NCBI RefSeq assembly: GCF_010365305.1 | Contig: NZ_CP048279.1 | Location: 2,046,001-2,110,000 of the forward strand | DNA length: 64,000 bases | Direction of reading: 5' to 3' | DNA from: Staphylococcus sp. MI 10-1553 | GTDB lineage: Bacteria > Bacillota > Bacilli > Staphylococcales > Staphylococcaceae | In this document: piece after piece, positions 52,951-64,000 of the stretch | How positions within the stretch are numbered: the first letter of the stretch is position 1 | Layout of the letters: each line of letters begins with the position of its first letter | Translations under genes and position numbers: made by a program | The notes under the pieces: generated by a model | The model's database searches: none | The model's input: only the letters and a program-made list of their open reading frames with translations | What the model was told of the DNA's origin: nothing

Positions 52951-54171
52951 TTATGCTCTCATAAACTGCGCTACGTGTTGTTGTAACTGTCTTGAGGCTG
53001 CTTTTAATTTTTGATCTTTTGTTCCTTCAAGCATCGGGGCATTCGACCATTGTTCAAAGTTTCCAAATAAGAGTGGTAAATCGAAACAATGCGGTGCGCC
53101 AAGTCTGTCATTTCCCCCGTCAATGATTTGAAAGTGAACGTCACTGCCTTTATCTTCAAATTGCTGTAATAATGCTTTTGTCGGTTGTTCAAATTCCTCA
53201 ACCCTCATTTTGTCAAGTTCATCAGCTATGTTACCATGTGGCTTAAATGCATTCATTTCATTTTGAGTCACCCAAGCCATCACATCTTTGTTACCACCTG
53301 ATACTTTTACTGCCTGATCAATCAAATCTTTGGATAATTGTTCGCTTTCAATTGGAATAAAGCTTGTAGGAATACGACTGGGTTGGTGATGTGAAAGGTG
53401 TGTCATGACTTGATTTTGCGCATCTAAAATCTCTTGCGTCGTCGCAGTTGCCATTGTTTTGGGTGCTAAATAGTTTTGCAATTGCGTGGACAACTGTTGT
53501 GAACTAAGTGCGGTTAATGGCTTGATTTGACCTGGAAAGCTTGCGAGGATGGCTTTGTTAAATAAATGATGTGCATCAACATGACCTAGTAAAGCCGCTG
53601 TATACCATGCCCCTGCTGACTGCCCGCCTACAGTGATATTGTCAGAATCTCCACCAAAGTAATAAATATTGTTATGCACCCACGTTAAAGCGTTGATGAT
53701 ATCATTTAACCCGAGATTTTTCGGACCTTCTTCTGTTTGAAAGGCACCTAATGCACCAATGCGGTAATTGATAGTGACGACAACAATATCTTCATTTTCA
53801 GCTAAATGGTTACCGTCATACCAAGGGAGCGCACCTCCACCAGTCAACCAGCCCCCACCATGTATCCAAAAGAGGACAGGTTTGTTTTTAAATTGTTTCG
53901 AGCTAAAAATGTTTAAGTGAAAAGCCGCTTCTGATTGATTCTTTTCCTCTTGTCGACACCCCATCACTGTACTGAGACGATTCGGATTTTGTGGAAACAC
54001 CCTTCCTCTCATTGAACAGTCTATTACCGTATCTAAGTCTTCCCATTTCAATAAGGACGAATACTGCAATCTGCCCTCATTTTGCGCATAAGGGATTTGA
54101 AAAGCTGCATAAGATTGATTGAATGCGCATACTTTAATTTGTTTATCATGAATCTGCATCATTTTCGCCAA
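52951..54171 (-). CDS. type-B carboxylesterase/lipase family protein
   Basis: An alpha/beta hydrolase of about 406 aa. The oxyanion motif is FWIHGGGWLTGG, the nucleophile elbow is VGGQSAGAWYTAALLGH with the catalytic Ser, and the catalytic His is likely in LGAPHCFDLPLLFGN. It is shorter than usual (about 450-550). The start is uncertain: AGGTG seven bases before a TTG at 54171 is best; GTG 54177 and ATG 54162 are possible. Last gene of marR-MFS-esterase, which suggests a detoxification cassette: a regulator sensing a compound, a pump removing it and an esterase acting on it or a product. Confidence 0.88.
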   Translation of the reverse strand: MAKMMQIHDKQIKVCAFNQSYAAFQIPYAQNEGRLQYSSLLKWEDLDTVIDCSMRGRVFPQNPNRLSTVMGCRQEEKNQSEAAFHLNIFSSKQFKNKPVLFWIHGGGWLTGGGALPWYDGNHLAENEDIVVVTINYRIGALGAFQTEEGPKNLGLNDIINALTWVHNNIYYFGGDSDNITVGGQSAGAWYTAALLGHVDAHHLFNKAILASFPGQIKPLTALSSQQLSTQLQNYLAPKTMATATTQEILDAQNQVMTHLSHHQPSRIPTSFIPIESEQLSKDLIDQAVKVSGGNKDVMAWVTQNEMNAFKPHGNIADELDKMRVEEFEQPTKALLQQFEDKGSDVHFQIIDGGNDRLGAPHCFDLPLLFGNFEQWSNAPMLEGTKDQKLKAASRQLQQHVAQFMRA

Positions 54172-54189
54172 CGCCACACACCTCGCTTT

Positions 54190-55398
54190 TTAATGTTGAG
54201 AAAGTTGTTTACCGTAAATGTTTTTCATACGTTTACCATGTACGAAATAGTAAAAAATGAGTGTAAGTACGAGTAAAACACCCATACAAATATAAATATT
54301 GGCAAAACCGATTTTAGCCGTGAACATACCGAGCACAAATGGACCAAAACCGAGACCTACATCCAATCCAATGAAAAATGTGGCAGTCGCTAAACCGATT
54401 TTGTGAAACGGCACAACTTTTACCGCAACCGCTTGTAAAGTCGACGCTAAGTTGCCATAACCGATACCTGCTAAAATAGCCGAAACGAAAAACGCAATTG
54501 GATTTTGGGTAATACCAAGTAAAAATAGGCTGAGTGCAAATGAAATAAACGCTGGAATATTAACGACATTTTCATTGTATTCGTCCATCAATTGACCGGC
54601 GATAGGACGTGTCACTAATGCAGCAATCGCGTAAACGATAAAGTAATAGCTGGAAATGGATTCGAAGTGATTTTCTGTCGCAAAAAATTGAATAAATGAC
54701 AGCAGTGAGGAGTAACCAACGGCAATGAGTAACGTGACAATGCCAACAGGTACTGCTTCAACAGCAAAATATTTATGAATGCTGAACTTTTGATGCGTCG
54801 CATGAACAGGTTGTTCAGCTTGAGGAAATTCAACATTAAGGAAGAAAACACTAGCGAAACTGATGACACCAATGACGATACATAACGTAAAAATGACTTC
54901 CATAGGATAGTGCTCTGAAAGGTATAAACCAAAAAACGGTCCAATAGCTGCACCGACAATCAAACTCAATCCAAACATCGCAATCCCTTCACCTTTACGA
55001 TTTTCTGGTGTTAAATAACCAGCGACAGCACCCGTTGCAGTCGTCACTACCGCTGTCGCCATCCCATTGAGTATACGTACGATAATTAACAACATTAATG
55101 AACCTTCAACAAAATACAATGCTTGCGTAATCAGTAATAAAATCGACCCTACGACTAACAGCTTTCGAGGTCCAACATTATCAACAAATCGACCTGTCAT
55201 AAAACGACCTAAAAGTGAACCAATAACGAATAATCCAGCAACTAATCCCCCAATACTATCAGTCGTATCAAATGTTTGTATGGTATATCTGGCCATCACG
55301 ACCATTAGCAAATACATACATAAAAATACTAAAAAGTTAATAATAAAATTAACTACAAATTCCTTTGTCCATATTTTTGACCCCTGAGTAGACTCCAT
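54190..55398 (-). CDS. MFS transporter (12 TM), MarR-linked
   Basis: A 402-aa major facilitator with 12 helices. Motif A is GRFMTGRFVDNVGPRKLLVVG; motif B/C-like stretches are RILNGMATAVVTTATGAVAGYLTPENRKGEGIAMFGLSLIVGAAIGPFFG. It lies seven bases after the MarR gene, and its ribosome site GGGAG overlaps the marR stop, so they are cotranscribed. Substrate unknown. Confidence 0.9.
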   Translation of the reverse strand: MESTQGSKIWTKEFVVNFIINFLVFLCMYLLMVVMARYTIQTFDTTDSIGGLVAGLFVIGSLLGRFMTGRFVDNVGPRKLLVVGSILLLITQALYFVEGSLMLLIIVRILNGMATAVVTTATGAVAGYLTPENRKGEGIAMFGLSLIVGAAIGPFFGLYLSEHYPMEVIFTLCIVIGVISFASVFFLNVEFPQAEQPVHATHQKFSIHKYFAVEAVPVGIVTLLIAVGYSSLLSFIQFFATENHFESISSYYFIVYAIAALVTRPIAGQLMDEYNENVVNIPAFISFALSLFLLGITQNPIAFFVSAILAGIGYGNLASTLQAVAVKVVPFHKIGLATATFFIGLDVGLGFGPFVLGMFTAKIGFANIYICMGVLLVLTLIFYYFVHGKRMKNIYGKQLSQH

Positions 55399-55405
55399 TC
55401 GGTAC

Positions 55406-55825
55406 CTAACTCCCTTTCATACGATTTAATAATTGCTCCATAAACTGACATATGTGTTCAAAATTCTCATCGTTTTTAACTTCAGATAGAATTTTGTCAT
55501 CCATCTCTAAAATACGTTTGTTGATCGATTGAAATAAAACTTGACCTTCTTTTGATAGTTCAATCCATTTATGACGTTTATCATTTTTATCCGTCGTCAC
55601 CACAATCAATTGCTTTTCTTCAAAAACTTTTAAAATTTGATGTGTTGTCGATTTTTCAATAAAACGTCTTTTCGCTATCTCCACCAATGCAGTCGGTTGA
55701 TGATAGCCAATATCTTTTAACACAAGCCACCGCGCAAGATTCAAGCTGTGTTCATTCAAAATAGGTTCTATTTTTTTAACATATGGCCTATATAGCGACA
55801 ATGTTAAAGAAAAAAAGTCATTCAT
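55406..55825 (-). CDS. MarR-family transcriptional regulator
   Basis: A 139-aa winged-helix regulator. The recognition region is TALVEIAKRRFIEKSTTHQILKVFEEKQLIV, followed by the wing TTDKNDKRHKWIELSKEGQVLF. A 13-bp-arm palindrome sits between its promoter -10 and its start codon, so it very likely represses its own operon (marR-MFS-esterase) and responds to a small ligand, the usual MarR mode. Confidence 0.93.
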   Translation of the reverse strand: MNDFFSLTLSLYRPYVKKIEPILNEHSLNLARWLVLKDIGYHQPTALVEIAKRRFIEKSTTHQILKVFEEKQLIVVTTDKNDKRHKWIELSKEGQVLFQSINKRILEMDDKILSEVKNDENFEHICQFMEQLLNRMKGS

Positions 55826-55835
55826 CGTATACCTC

Positions 55836-55866
55836 CTTTAATAGTTAGTTTACCTAACTATTAAAG
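55836..55866. promoter_or_regulatory. palindromic operator of the MarR operon
   Basis: Perfect inverted repeat CTTTAATAGTTAG-N5-CTAACTATTAAAG (13-bp arms), touching the -10 and reaching the ribosome site of marR. It is the only such palindrome near this operon. Confidence 0.85.
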
Positions 55867-55893
55867 TATAGTAATTTTAAAAGGAATCGTCAA
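55865..55893 (-). promoter_or_regulatory. sigma-A promoter of marR-MFS-esterase
   Basis: Minus-strand TTGACG (55888-55893), 17-base spacer, TATACT (55865-55870), directly followed by the operator. Confidence 0.8.
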
Positions 55894-56020
55894 GTTGTTA
55901 ATTTTATATTTGGGTCTAAAATCATTTTTATTTATTGTTGCATACGAAAAATATGAATAAAGTTGAAATGGATACCTGTAGCAGCTCTGATTATGTCATT
56001 TATGATTTTTAAAAATGCAT

Positions 56021-56057
56021 CAAAAAAACCAAGACCCGTTTAAAAGCCTTGGTTTTC
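56021..56057 (-). terminator. terminator of the lac operon
   Basis: Minus-strand AAAACCAAG and CTTGGTTTT form a stem followed by seven Ts, just after the lacG stop at 56064. Confidence 0.85.
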
Positions 56058-56063
56058 ATGTCA

Positions 56064-59218
<3,155 letters not shown>

Positions 59219-59223
59219 AGATG

Positions 59224-59538
59224 TCAGCTCCCTCGTTTGTACAATTCAATGATGTGTTTTAACATGTCTTTTAATAAAATTGTTGTCATTAAGTGATCTT
59301 GTCCATGCATCATGGTTACGCTGTATGCAATGTCATCACCAATTGCTTCTTTTTGTAATAAACTCGTTTGTGCTTTATGTGCATCCACAATACATTGATT
59401 ACCTTCTTCAATCAGTTGTTCAGCTTTATCATAATCTCCGTCGCGCGCTGCTGATAATGCCTCTAAATATTTTGAGCGTGCATCTCCTGCGTAAGCTACA
59501 ATTTCAAATCCTAACATAGTAACTTCTTCTCTATTCAT
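59224..59538 (-). CDS. lacF: lactose-specific PTS EIIA
   Basis: A 104-aa three-helix EIIA. The phosphorylated His lies in the [11 protein letters not shown] segment. Start [23 protein letters not shown] matches the family; the frame is open to 59556, but the ATG at 59538 is preceded by GGTGGAG. It trimerises and passes phosphate to LacE. Confidence 0.97.
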   Translation of the reverse strand: MNREEVTMLGFEIVAYAGDARSKYLEALSAARDGDYDKAEQLIEEGNQCIVDAHKAQTSLLQKEAIGDDIAYSVTMMHGQDHLMTTILLKDMLKHIIELYKRGS

Positions 59539-59566
59539 AAATATCATCTCCACCAAAACATTAAAA

Positions 59567-60538
59567 TTATAGTTTTTCCTTATATGAAACAGCTGTTTCT
59601 GTTAACACTTTGTTCAGTTCGCTTATATTGTCATAACCTTCAGTGCGTAACCATTCTCTAGCGGCTTCCTCTCCGTTCTCAATGTAGGCTTTGACTGCAC
59701 CAGACCATGTCGCACGTCCACATAATACACCGTTAAATTTAGCGCCGGAATCATGAGCGAATCTTAATGTGTCTTGAAATAATTTTGCAGAAACTCCGGC
59801 ACTTAAATAAATATAAGGAAGTTGTGTTGCTTCATCTTGCTGTTTAAAATACTGTGCCGCTTCTTCACGTGTGTACACAAATTCACCTTGACTAAACCCT
59901 TCGACATAATTCATATCTACAGGTACTTCTACTTTTAAAACATCTACTCCAAAACGTTCATTTGAAAATACACGCATCGCTTCAATGACTTTTCTTGGTT
60001 TTACCTTTGCGTACGCTTTGCTTTTGTTATCTTTAATTGAATCATCATAAGCTAGAATTTCTAAGAAGAATGGAATATCTTCTGCCTTACACTCTGAGCC
60101 AATTCTTTCAATATATGCTTCTTTTTGAACATTAATGTGTTTTTCATCATCAACATCATAATAGAGCAAAAATTTTACAGCTTCCGCACCTGCTTCTTTA
60201 ATACGTTTAGCAGACCAATCTACAAGACAATCTGGCAAGCGCCCTTTAGCATTCGCATCATATCCTGTTTTTTCATATGCTAGTAGTAAGCCTGTAGATG
60301 CGTGTCTCACTTGTGTTGCAGGCAAACCATATTCTGGATCGAGTAAAATAGATGACGCATAAGGTGTGAGCTCTTCTGAAACTAATTTTTTTAATTGTTC
60401 CATATCTTTAACGTCAGGTTCAGATGTTTGAAATTGTGACATCATCCGTTTTAATGCACCACGTTGATCAAAAGCTAATGCTGATATGATTCCATTGTTG
60501 TCACTTAAGTGTGATAACAGTTCTTGTTTCTTACTCAT
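59567..60538 (-). CDS. lacD: tagatose 1,6-bisphosphate aldolase
   Basis: A 323-aa class I aldolase splitting tagatose-1,6-bisphosphate into dihydroxyacetone phosphate and glyceraldehyde-3-phosphate. Family segments: [37 protein letters not shown] and [11 protein letters not shown] (Schiff-base Lys). GAGGTG precedes the ATG. It directly follows lacB with only 77 bases between, where lacC would be in S. aureus. Confidence 0.96.
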   Translation of the reverse strand: MSKKQELLSHLSDNNGIISALAFDQRGALKRMMSQFQTSEPDVKDMEQLKKLVSEELTPYASSILLDPEYGLPATQVRHASTGLLLAYEKTGYDANAKGRLPDCLVDWSAKRIKEAGAEAVKFLLYYDVDDEKHINVQKEAYIERIGSECKAEDIPFFLEILAYDDSIKDNKSKAYAKVKPRKVIEAMRVFSNERFGVDVLKVEVPVDMNYVEGFSQGEFVYTREEAAQYFKQQDEATQLPYIYLSAGVSAKLFQDTLRFAHDSGAKFNGVLCGRATWSGAVKAYIENGEEAAREWLRTEGYDNISELNKVLTETAVSYKEKL

Positions 60539-60615
60539 ATTTACACCTCTAAATTTAATAAGATATATACAATAAAATCGATAAATACACTTTAAATCTT
60601 TATATACTCAATCAT
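60539..60615 (-). other. lacB-lacD junction without lacC
   Basis: This 77-base AT-rich gap contains no open frame and no visible remnant of the tagatose-6-phosphate kinase gene (about 930 bases) usually found here. It includes the lacD ribosome site. Confidence 0.8.
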
Positions 60616-61131
60616 TTAATCGTGATATTCTCCGTTATCCCACTTTTCTAAAAATTCATCAAAAAAGGAATCGTCCTGTTGCTCTTGATTAACTGATTCA
60701 ACTTGAGCAATTTTTTCAATCAATCTTTTATTCTCTTCAGTAGGTTTATATTCCGCATTAATAAAAGCTTCGACAATATCACAAAGTAACAATCCTCCAA
60801 TGATTTTGCCTCCGAATCCTATTACATTAGCGTTAAGTTCTTCCTTGGCATATAAAGCCGAAGACAAATCACGAACCAACGCTGAACGAACACCAGGCAC
60901 TTTATTTACAGCGTTATTGATTCCAACACCTGTACCACAAATACAAATACCTAAGTCAGCCTCTCCACTTGTTACTGCTTCCCCCACTTTTTTGCCATAA
61001 ATTGGATAATGTGTACGTGCAAAATCATAAGTGCCACAATCGAGAACCTCATGTCCCAATGACTTTAAAAATTGAGATACTTCCATTTTGGTATCTGTTA
61101 CAATATGATCCGAACCTATTGCAATCTTCAT
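60616..61131 (-). CDS. lacB: galactose-6-phosphate isomerase subunit LacB
   Basis: A 171-aa subunit of the RpiB/LacAB fold. With LacA it converts galactose-6-phosphate to tagatose-6-phosphate. Typical residues are [47 protein letters not shown] and [12 protein letters not shown]. Length equals that of S. aureus LacB. GAGGAGG precedes the ATG. Confidence 0.97.
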   Translation of the reverse strand: MKIAIGSDHIVTDTKMEVSQFLKSLGHEVLDCGTYDFARTHYPIYGKKVGEAVTSGEADLGICICGTGVGINNAVNKVPGVRSALVRDLSSALYAKEELNANVIGFGGKIIGGLLLCDIVEAFINAEYKPTEENKRLIEKIAQVESVNQEQQDDSFFDEFLEKWDNGEYHD

Positions 61132-61146
61132 GTAATGTTCCTCCTC

Positions 61147-61575
61147 TTATCCCATCTTATTTAACATATCCACACGAATTTGATGACGTCCCCCATCATA
61201 ATGACCTTCAACAAATCCTTTTACGATATTTTCAGCTAAAGTTTGGCCAACGAGTGCTGATCCAATCGTAATCATTTTTGAGTTGTTGTGACTTCTCGTC
61301 ATGTAGGCCGAACGTTCATCTGAAACTTCTGCAGCAATCATGCCTTTAATTTTTGTTGCAACCATAAAACTTCCTGCACCATACTCATCAATGACTATTC
61401 CTAAATTTTCATCGCTTTGCTGAACTTCTTTAGCAACTGCAACAGTAACATCCACAAAGTCTTCCAATTCTTGACTTGTAACATCTAAGACTTCATATTG
61501 GTGATTAAGTAAATAAGTTTTAATATGTTCTTTTAGGCTTAAACCATATTGATCGGCACCAATAATCACTTTCAC
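61147..61575 (-). CDS. lacA: galactose-6-phosphate isomerase subunit LacA
   Basis: A 142-aa partner of LacB. It shows [52 protein letters not shown]. Translation starts at GTG 61575 ([11 protein letters not shown]), six bases after GAAAGGATG; the ATG 24 bases earlier lies within the leader. First structural gene of the operon, behind a good promoter. Confidence 0.95.
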   Translation of the reverse strand: MKVIIGADQYGLSLKEHIKTYLLNHQYEVLDVTSQELEDFVDVTVAVAKEVQQSDENLGIVIDEYGAGSFMVATKIKGMIAAEVSDERSAYMTRSHNNSKMITIGSALVGQTLAENIVKGFVEGHYDGGRHQIRVDMLNKMG

Positions 61576-61614
61576 AATGATCATCCTTTCTATACGCATG
61601 TTAAATCATACGTT

Positions 61615-61628
61615 TTTAAGCGTTTTCA
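61615..61628 (-). promoter_or_regulatory. candidate cre (CcpA) site in the lac leader
   Basis: Minus-strand TGAAAACGCTTAAA fits the cre consensus TGWAANCGNTNNCA except one base. Its place downstream of the promoter would give roadblock catabolite repression. Confidence 0.55.
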
Positions 61629-61643
61629 TTATTGGACAGTTAA

Positions 61644-61672
61644 ATCATACAATGATTCAAACAAAATATCAA
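61644..61672 (-). promoter_or_regulatory. lac operon promoter
   Basis: Minus-strand TTGATA (61667-61672), 17-base spacer, TATGAT (61644-61649). TTTGTTTGAA in the spacer and GAAACAAACAAAT just upstream recur in the lacR upstream region and are candidate LacR-binding sequences. Confidence 0.7.
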
Positions 61673-61724
61673 CATAATTTGTTTGTTTCAACCCACATAT
61701 AAACATTTATCATCATTTTTAAAC

Positions 61725-61765
61725 AAAAAAAGACTCGGACGTCTCATTGTCCAAGTCTTTTATGC
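61725..61765 (-). terminator. terminator of lacR
   Basis: Minus-strand AAAAGACTTGGAC and GTCCGAGTCTTTT form a long stem (with one mismatched pair), followed by TTT, after the lacR stop at 61775. Confidence 0.8.
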
Positions 61766-61774
61766 GCCTAATTA

Positions 61775-62527
61775 TTAAATGATTTCAATATATTTCTGTA
61801 GATGTTGTAACTGTTCACTGTTTAAAGTGTTGGTAACCAATGCAGTTAAATCCTTCAGTTCGCAAAATGATACAAAATCTTCTTTTCCTATTTTGGAATC
61901 ATCCGCTAAAATGTACTTTTCATTGGAGTGTGCAATAGCCAATTTTTGAGTGTATGCTTCCTCATAAGACGAGGTCATTACATCATTGCCTTTGATGCCA
62001 TTAGCACTAAAAAATATTTTTGAAAAACGCATTTTCTCTAATAACATGTTTGCCATTTCGCCTACAAATGACTCCGTTAACTTTCTTTGCGCACCGCCTA
62101 TTAAGTATACAGAAAATTGTTCCGATCTTTTATGTTCAAGGATGTGAAAAACTGGTAAACAGTTTGTCACTACAGATAAGCGTGTATTGGAAATTTCTTT
62201 TGCTAACATTTCAACTGTTGTACCAGGACCTAGAAAAATAACATTTCCATCTTCAATCAACTTTGCCGCTTTTTTAGCAATTTCTAACTTTTCTTCACTT
62301 TTTCGGGTATGTTTTTCACGGTGAGACATCTCTTTATATTGAGAAGCTTTATTACTTCTGGCACCCCCATGTATTTTCGTCAATATCCCTTGTTCCTCTA
62401 ATTCGATTAAATCCCGTCTTACAGTCATATCGGACACATTCAAGTCTTCCACAATATCCGTAATACGTATGGTCCCTTTTTCGTTTACGCGTCGTGCTAT
62501 CTCATCTAGTCGTTCATATTTGTTCAA
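61775..62527 (-). CDS. lacR: lactose operon repressor LacR (DeoR family)
   Basis: A 250-aa DeoR-type repressor. The HTH is [32 protein letters not shown], and the sugar-phosphate domain contains [10 protein letters not shown] and [11 protein letters not shown]. Tagatose-6-phosphate is the known inducer in the family. The start TTG at 62527 ([11 protein letters not shown]) follows AAAGGTG by eight bases and matches S. aureus LacR, while a GTG nine bases earlier is inside the site. A terminator separates it from lacA. Confidence 0.95.
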   Translation of the reverse strand: MNKYERLDEIARRVNEKGTIRITDIVEDLNVSDMTVRRDLIELEEQGILTKIHGGARSNKASQYKEMSHREKHTRKSEEKLEIAKKAAKLIEDGNVIFLGPGTTVEMLAKEISNTRLSVVTNCLPVFHILEHKRSEQFSVYLIGGAQRKLTESFVGEMANMLLEKMRFSKIFFSANGIKGNDVMTSSYEEAYTQKLAIAHSNEKYILADDSKIGKEDFVSFCELKDLTALVTNTLNSEQLQHLQKYIEII

Positions 62528-62832
62528 ACATTTCACACCTTTAATATCTAACTATTTTATATTGATTATACGTCAATTTAACATATTCAAACTTGTATTA
62601 TCATAACCATACTACAAAATGTTCAAAAAACAAACAAAAATAGTTTTTCAAACAAATTCAAACATAAATAAGTCGATAGTGTAGTAATACTTTCGTTAGT
62701 CATCAATGGAGCGGATTCGACTTAAATTCACCTGTTAATCAGCGCTTTGTGATTGTCTAGAGTAAAACGTATCATTTTAACTTTATGAAACGCTGATGTA
62801 TGATAAATCATAATAACTAAGGAGGGACAGCC
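62528..62832. other. lacR upstream region and hydrolase promoter
   Basis: About 300 bases without a gene. TTTGTTTGAA (minus) recurs around 62630-62660, as in the lacA promoter. At 62776-62804 the plus strand has TTTAAC-N17-TATGAT, followed by the palindrome TATGAT-AA-ATCATA, a likely promoter for the hydrolase gene. Confidence 0.5.
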
Positions 62833-63378
62833 ATGACAAAACACGGTTTATTAGTCATTGATGTTCAAAATGATTATTTCAAAGGAGGTAAAATGGCGCT
62901 CCATCAACCCGATAAAGCACTGAGAAATATTCAACAACTTGAACAGGATTTTAGCGCTAAACATTTGCCTATCATCTATATCCAGCACATCAATACGAAA
63001 CCCAACCCAACATTTTTTGAAGCAGACACAGAAGGCGTGGCATTGCACTCTGAATTAGCAGTTCAACCAGAAAGTATCATTATCGAAAAACATTTTCCGA
63101 ATAGCTTTTTTCAAACAGAACTTCAAGAAACGCTTCAACAACACGATATTGATACTTTAGTGATTTGTGGCATGATGACACATATGTGTGTAGATTCAAC
63201 GACAAGAGCCGCTTCAGAACTCGGTTACAACCCGATACTCATTCATGATGCTACAGCGACAAAAGCTTTATCGTTTAACGGTCATGATGTGGATGCGAAT
63301 GACGTGCAACACGCATTGATTGCATCCTTAACCAACTTTTCAACGGTCATGTCCACTGACGAATGGCTCGAATTATAG
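62833..63378 (+). CDS. isochorismatase-family cysteine hydrolase
   Basis: A 181-aa hydrolase of the nicotinamidase/isochorismatase fold. Asp10 is in GLLVIDVQNDYF, a Lys is near IIEKHFPNSFF, and the Cys is in VICGMMTHMCVDSTTRAA, together the Asp-Lys-Cys triad. The substrate is not predictable. AAGGAGGGA precedes the ATG. Single-gene unit. Confidence 0.93.
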   Translation: MTKHGLLVIDVQNDYFKGGKMALHQPDKALRNIQQLEQDFSAKHLPIIYIQHINTKPNPTFFEADTEGVALHSELAVQPESIIIEKHFPNSFFQTELQETLQQHDIDTLVICGMMTHMCVDSTTRAASELGYNPILIHDATATKALSFNGHDVDANDVQHALIASLTNFSTVMSTDEWLEL

Positions 63379-63413
63379 TGCATGAGATCCAATAAACCAT
63401 GGCACGCCACATA

Positions 63414-63464
63414 CAAAAAGTAGGAAAATAGCATTTCCATTCTGCCATTTTCCTACTTTTTATA
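63414..63464. terminator. bidirectional terminator
   Basis: AAAAAGTAGGAAAAT and ATTTTCCTACTTTTT form a 15-bp perfect stem between the converging hydrolase and NERD genes. Confidence 0.9.
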
Positions 63465-63486
63465 ATCGCTGTTATAAGTCATTATC

Positions 63487-64000
63487 CTATAGCATCATAT
63501 TTTCTTTTAACTTTGTTGCGACTGCGTTGATATCATCCGCATTCATATATTTCTTGCTGTTTTTAATTTTATCATCAAAGTACGCTACCAAATGTTCGAT
63601 TTGATTAACGGCCTTAATTGGATTATTTTCTTCTGAACCATCAAAGAAAATATAATGGTCTGCTTCCGCTTTATAATTAAAATAGACTAATCCATTCACA
63701 TAATACTTTTTATTGAAGTAATGATACACCTTATAAATAGACTGTCTGACTTGTTGATAAGGGTTCCCATAATCTAATACTTCAAATTTACCATCTTTAT
63801 CAGACTTAAGTACAAAAGTTTTATATGCTTTTTCAAACTTATCATTAAACAAGTATTTCTCTAAAAATCTATATGGTGTCCCTTGCAATGCTTCCTTATT
63901 GGTATTATAAAATATATCCCCTTTCCAAGTCTTTGTTTCAATCATAAATATCCCATAATCACAAACCACCACATGATCGATTTGCCTTACATTCTCGTCA
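63487..64000 (-). CDS. NERD-domain (nuclease-related) protein, C-terminal part
   Basis: The gene runs off the right edge; about 170 C-terminal residues are visible. The reading frame at the edge gives DENVRQIDHVVVCDYGIFMIETKTWKGDIF, the NERD core with the restriction-enzyme-like D...E-x-K motif (IDH ... IETK). The 161-residue stretch beginning at an internal codon near 63972 is therefore not a full gene. NERD proteins are putative DNA-processing or envelope-associated nucleases; function here is unknown. Confidence 0.85.
   Translation of the reverse strand, partial: DENVRQIDHVVVCDYGIFMIETKTWKGDIFYNTNKEALQGTPYRFLEKYLFNDKFEKAYKTFVLKSDKDGKFEVLDYGNPYQQVRQSIYKVYHYFNKKYYVNGLVYFNYKAEADHYIFFDGSEENNPIKAVNQIEHLVAYFDDKIKNSKKYMNADDINAVATKLKENMML

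Overview
The window is chromosomal DNA of a low-GC Firmicute, almost certainly a Staphylococcus. Supporting this are the asp23 stress operon, a complete staphyloferrin A locus (sfaABCD with htsABC), sdrM-sepA, a lacRAB..DFEG operon of tagatose type, mtlARFD, and glmS with its ribozyme. Gene content and the 16S/23S features point to a coagulase-variable animal species (intermedius/hyicus-type clade) rather than S. aureus, but I cannot name the species from sequence alone.

Layout. 1-3.9 kb (minus): end of a HAD hydrolase, an ABC ATPase, a small membrane protein, then glmS preceded by a glmS ribozyme. 4.4-9.6 kb (plus): mannitol PTS operon mtlA-mtlR-mtlF-mtlD. 9.7-14 kb (minus): dacA-cdaR-glmM (c-di-AMP synthesis and UDP-GlcNAc precursor) and arginase. 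14.3-20.3 kb (minus): an rRNA operon with two promoters, 16S-23S-5S, followed by six tRNAs (Asn, Glu, Val, Tyr, Gln, Lys). 20.4-30.3 kb (minus, one plus gene): Mrp/ApbC Fe-S carrier, three efflux genes (sdrM, sepA, a DHA2 pump), hemolysin-III family protein, a UDP-sugar pyrophosphorylase, a YdjM-like protein and a YjiH-like transporter. 30.4-41.2 kb: htsCBA uptake and sfaCBA/sfaD biosynthesis and export of staphyloferrin A, with Fur boxes at both control regions, then an MFS pump. 41.3-44.5 kb: asp23, DUF2273, amaP under a sigma-B-like promoter, and opuD2. 44.5-45.5 kb: an MDR-family oxidoreductase.

45.6-52.9 kb is the most notable region: a complete type II-A CRISPR-Cas system on the minus strand (cas9-cas1-cas2-csn2, leader, 10-repeat array, terminator) with a tracrRNA on the plus strand upstream of cas9. 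Cas9 is 1334 aa, i.e. the long S. pyogenes-like size rather than the ~1053-aa S. aureus Cas9. The cas9 and tracrRNA promoters interlock. The leader holds a degenerate, inverted repeat-like (anti-repeat) element, and one spacer is present twice.

52.9-55.9 kb: a MarR regulator, MFS pump and carboxylesterase cassette with a 13-bp-arm palindromic operator. 56-62.6 kb: the lactose operon lacRAB-DFEG, which lacks lacC (tagatose-6-phosphate kinase) at its usual place. 62.8-64 kb: an isochorismatase-family hydrolase and the 3' part of a NERD-domain gene that runs off the window.
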